Assembly: GCF_005144475.1 (NCBI RefSeq)
Contig: NZ_SWJZ01000107.1
Coordinates: 1-32,554, forward strand
DNA: 32,554 nt
Direction of reading: 5' to 3'
Origin: Rhodobacter capsulatus
Lineage (GTDB): Bacteria > Pseudomonadota > Alphaproteobacteria > Rhodobacterales > Rhodobacteraceae
Shown: one piece after another, positions 31,140-32,554 of the stretch
How positions within the stretch are numbered: the stretch's first letter is position 1
Layout of the letters: each line of letters starts with the position of its first letter
Translations under genes and position numbers: made by a program
The notes under the pieces: model-generated
What the model was told of the DNA's origin: nothing
The model's database searches: none
Seen by the model: the letters and a program-made list of their open reading frames with translations, nothing else

Positions 31140-31604
31140 TCAGAAGGCCTGCGCCACCTCGCGCAGGTCGGGCGGCGCCCGGCCGGGCGTGAAGACGCAA
31201 CCGCACAGGGGCGCCGTCTGCGGCCCCGGGGGCTCTGCCGCCAGCCCGCGCGGCATCACCTCTGCCACGAAAAGCGCCAGTTGCAGCACCTTTTCGGCCA
31301 TGTCGGCATGCGCCCGGGCGGCCTCCTCGGGGTAAAGCAGCGCCACATTGCGCCGGGCGACGATCTCGCGGCACAGCTCGCGGCTGGCGTCGAACCCCGG
31401 TCGGCACCGGCAACCCTGCCGGTGCAGCGACAAAAGCAGCGATCCCTCGACCATGCCCGGGGCCGCCCCCGCGCCGCAGCGCGCCAGCCAGGTCACCAGA
31501 ATCTCCTCGGCCATGGCCAGCAGCCGATCCAGCCGCGGCAGCGGCTCGTGCCCCAGAATGCCGGCCTCCAGCCGGGCGATGATATCCGCAAAGGGCCCGG
31601 TCAT
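31140..31604 (-). CDS. Unrecognised protein with paired cysteines
   Basis: This 154-residue protein is one I do not recognise. The N-terminal two-thirds look helical (FADIIARLEAGILGHEPLPR, LDRLLAMAEEILVTWLARC, MVEGSLLLSLHRQGCRCRPG, HADMAEKVLQLALFVAEVM). Cysteines lie at 43, 65, 67, 78, 134 and 136, including the pairs CRC and CGC, which could bind a metal or form disulfides. No signal peptide or membrane helix is evident. The ATG follows GGAGG by 8 bases. The start codon overlaps the stop codon of a possible 22-codon ORF (ATGA), which suggests translational coupling. Coding sense is supported by high third-position GC and the good ribosome binding site. Confidence 0.7.
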   Translation of the reverse strand: MTGPFADIIARLEAGILGHEPLPRLDRLLAMAEEILVTWLARCGAGAAPGMVEGSLLLSLHRQGCRCRPGFDASRELCREIVARRNVALLYPEEAARAHADMAEKVLQLALFVAEVMPRGLAAEPPGPQTAPLCGCVFTPGRAPPDLREVAQAF

Positions 31605-31669
31605 CCGCAGGCCTCCGCCGCGCGCGGGGCCGCAATCCTGGGTTGTTTCCGGATGTGATAAAACGTCAT
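31601..31669 (-). CDS. Possible 22-residue leader ORF
   Basis: The ORF starts with an ATG preceded by GGGGAGGGG at 7 bases, a very strong site. It encodes 22 residues beginning MTFYHIRKQPRIAAP. Its TGA overlaps the ATG of the next gene in the sequence ATGA. This is the arrangement of a translated leader or coupling ORF. It could also be chance in GC-rich DNA or an alternative start region. The same frame is open for 39 more codons upstream without a better start. Confidence 0.4.
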   Translation of the reverse strand: MTFYHIRKQPRIAAPRAAEACG

Positions 31670-32045
31670 GTGAGGCCCCTCCCCGGGCAGATCATGGTCG
31701 CGACGTCGCAGATGTTCCGCGCAAATGGGCTTGCGGTTTCTTTCGGCCTTCCGGCCATCCCGAACCGTTCCGGCCCGGCCTTTCACACGTCTGAGGCCCC
31801 TGCCGGGCCCGCCGGACCCCGGCGCCGGGCGGAGGCCTCCTGAAGCCCGGGGCCTGCGCCCGCTCAGCCTCAGGATGTATCAACTGTCGGCACGGATCCC
31901 CCGATTGTCAAAAGAATTCGTCGCCGCGCCGCGGCAGGGCAAAAGCCGCCGACGCCGGGCGCGCGCCCTCTTGCACTTTCGCCGCGGCGGGTCTTTCACT
32001 GGTCCCGAGCCGGCCCGGGGCCGCGCTTCGAAGAAAGGACTGACC
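31670..32045. other. Intergenic region between the leader ORF and fucU
   Basis: In these 376 bases I see no supported gene, although the fucU frame stays open through much of it. The only ribosome binding site that fits a recognised protein is AAAGGA before 32046. There are several GC-rich inverted repeats around 31800-31860. The region must hold divergent promoters; I could not place them with confidence. Confidence 0.5.
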
Positions 32046-32483
32046 ATGCTGAAGACCATCGATCCGATCCTGACGGCGGACCTGCTTTACACGCTGCGCG
32101 CCATGGGCCACGGCGACGAGATCGTGATCGTCGATGCCAATTTTCCCGCCGAAAGCTGCGCGCGGGAGCTGATCCGGATGCCGGGGCTGAGCGCGACCCG
32201 GGTGATGGAGGCGATTCTCTCGGTGATGCCGCTGGATGACTTCGTGCCCGAAGCGGCCTTTCACATGGAGGTGGTCGGCGATCCGACGGCCGAGCAGCCG
32301 ATCTTCGCCGATTTCCGCGCCATTCTGGCGCAACACGAAGGCCCGGCGGCGCAGCTGGGCCGGGTCGAGCGCTTCGATTTCTACGCCCGCGCGAAACAGG
32401 CCTTTGCCATCGTCGCGACGGGCGAGACCCGGCTTTACGGCTGCCTGATCCTGAAAAAGGGCGTGATCCGGCCGCAGGCCTGA
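32046..32483 (+). CDS. fucU: FucU/RbsD family sugar mutarotase
   Basis: This 145-residue protein matches the RbsD/FucU family, which interconverts anomers of fucose or ribose. The key segment is RAMGHGDEIVIVDANFPAES, with H22 and D30 in the expected catalytic and binding positions, and the C-terminal LYGCLILKKGVI is typical. The sequence is closer to FucU than to RbsD, but no fucose or ribose transport gene is visible in the window; such genes may follow. The ATG follows AAAGGA at 8 bases. A perfect hairpin directly after the stop codon suggests the gene ends its transcript. Confidence 0.87.
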   Translation: MLKTIDPILTADLLYTLRAMGHGDEIVIVDANFPAESCARELIRMPGLSATRVMEAILSVMPLDDFVPEAAFHMEVVGDPTAEQPIFADFRAILAQHEGPAAQLGRVERFDFYARAKQAFAIVATGETRLYGCLILKKGVIRPQA

Positions 32484-32488
32484 GACAG

Positions 32489-32522
32489 GCAGCCGCCCGC
32501 AAGCGATCTTGCGGGCGGCTGC
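32489..32522 (+). terminator. Perfect 15-base-pair hairpin after fucU
   Basis: GCAGCCGCCCGCAAG (32489-32503) pairs completely with CTTGCGGGCGGCTGC (32508-32522) around the loop CGAT. It begins 5 bases past the fucU stop codon. No U-tract follows, so it is an atypical intrinsic terminator, possibly bidirectional or protecting the 3' end. Confidence 0.7.
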
Positions 32523-32554
32523 ACGCCCCGGCGCCACGGGGGAGGAGAATGGGG

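Noticed and set aside
31725-32045. An N-terminal extension of fucU by over 100 residues
   Set aside because: The extension is Arg/Pro-rich and the RbsD/FucU family begins at MLKTIDPILT. AAAGGA precedes that ATG.
1-32554. tRNA, rRNA, CRISPR arrays, insertion sequences or integrase attachment sites
   Set aside because: I looked for CCA-type tRNA ends with cloverleaf arms, regularly spaced repeats and transposase motifs and saw none. A tRNAscan and repeat search would settle it.

Overview
The window is a dense, GC-rich chromosomal segment of an alphaproteobacterium of the Rhodobacter/Paracoccaceae type. This rests on the strong G/C bias at third codon positions, a class I lysyl-tRNA synthetase, an Lrp-type PutR divergent from a PutA that lacks its own DNA-binding domain, a PleD-like diguanylate cyclase, and many DUF families common in Rhodobacterales. 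Rhodobacter capsulatus or a close relative is my best guess, but that is recollection and not something proved here. I found no rRNA, tRNA, insertion sequence, integrase or CRISPR array. About 34 protein genes are called, mostly tightly packed and often overlapping.

Layout: (1) 1-2867 holds the 5' part of acetyl-CoA synthetase (acs), a SulP anion transporter and a small flavin-fold protein. (2) 2876-5167 is an orphan phage-style beta-helix tailspike, possibly an unlinked fibre gene of a gene transfer agent. (3) 5408-7538 holds class I lysS and, divergent to it, a TerB-like gene. (4) 7584-8223 is a promoter, a cobalamin riboswitch and a small eight-cysteine protein. (5) 8231-14887, all on the minus strand, runs DUF3572, HAD phosphatase, DUF4153 membrane protein, an H-NOX-like protein, an HNOBA-GGDEF cyclase, nadD and dacB. 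(6) 14980-16380 is a PleD-like response regulator cyclase.

(7) 16441-18676 looks like a metal or envelope stress module: an ECF sigma factor, a small membrane protein (putative anti-sigma), a CnrX-like periplasmic sensor and, upstream, a four EF-hand secreted protein. (8) 18841-24427 holds a Nudix hydrolase, then an aldo-keto reductase with two overlapping lipoprotein genes, pabB-pabC (p-aminobenzoate for folate), and a CaiB-type CoA transferase. (9) 24519-30096 holds a PCu(A)C copper chaperone, putA/putR for proline catabolism, and selD. (10) 30279-32483 holds a tandem universal stress protein, an unrecognised cysteine-containing protein with a possible 22-codon leader ORF, and a FucU/RbsD mutarotase followed by a perfect hairpin.

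The observations I rate highest are as follows. The H-NOX-like protein has Gln where the family has its heme-ligating His, and it has also lost most of the YxSxR motif, yet it is translationally coupled to an HNOBA-GGDEF cyclase. A B12 riboswitch sits in front of a single cysteine-rich gene with no cobalamin neighbours. The orphan tailspike and the leader ORF at 31601-31669 are also worth checking.
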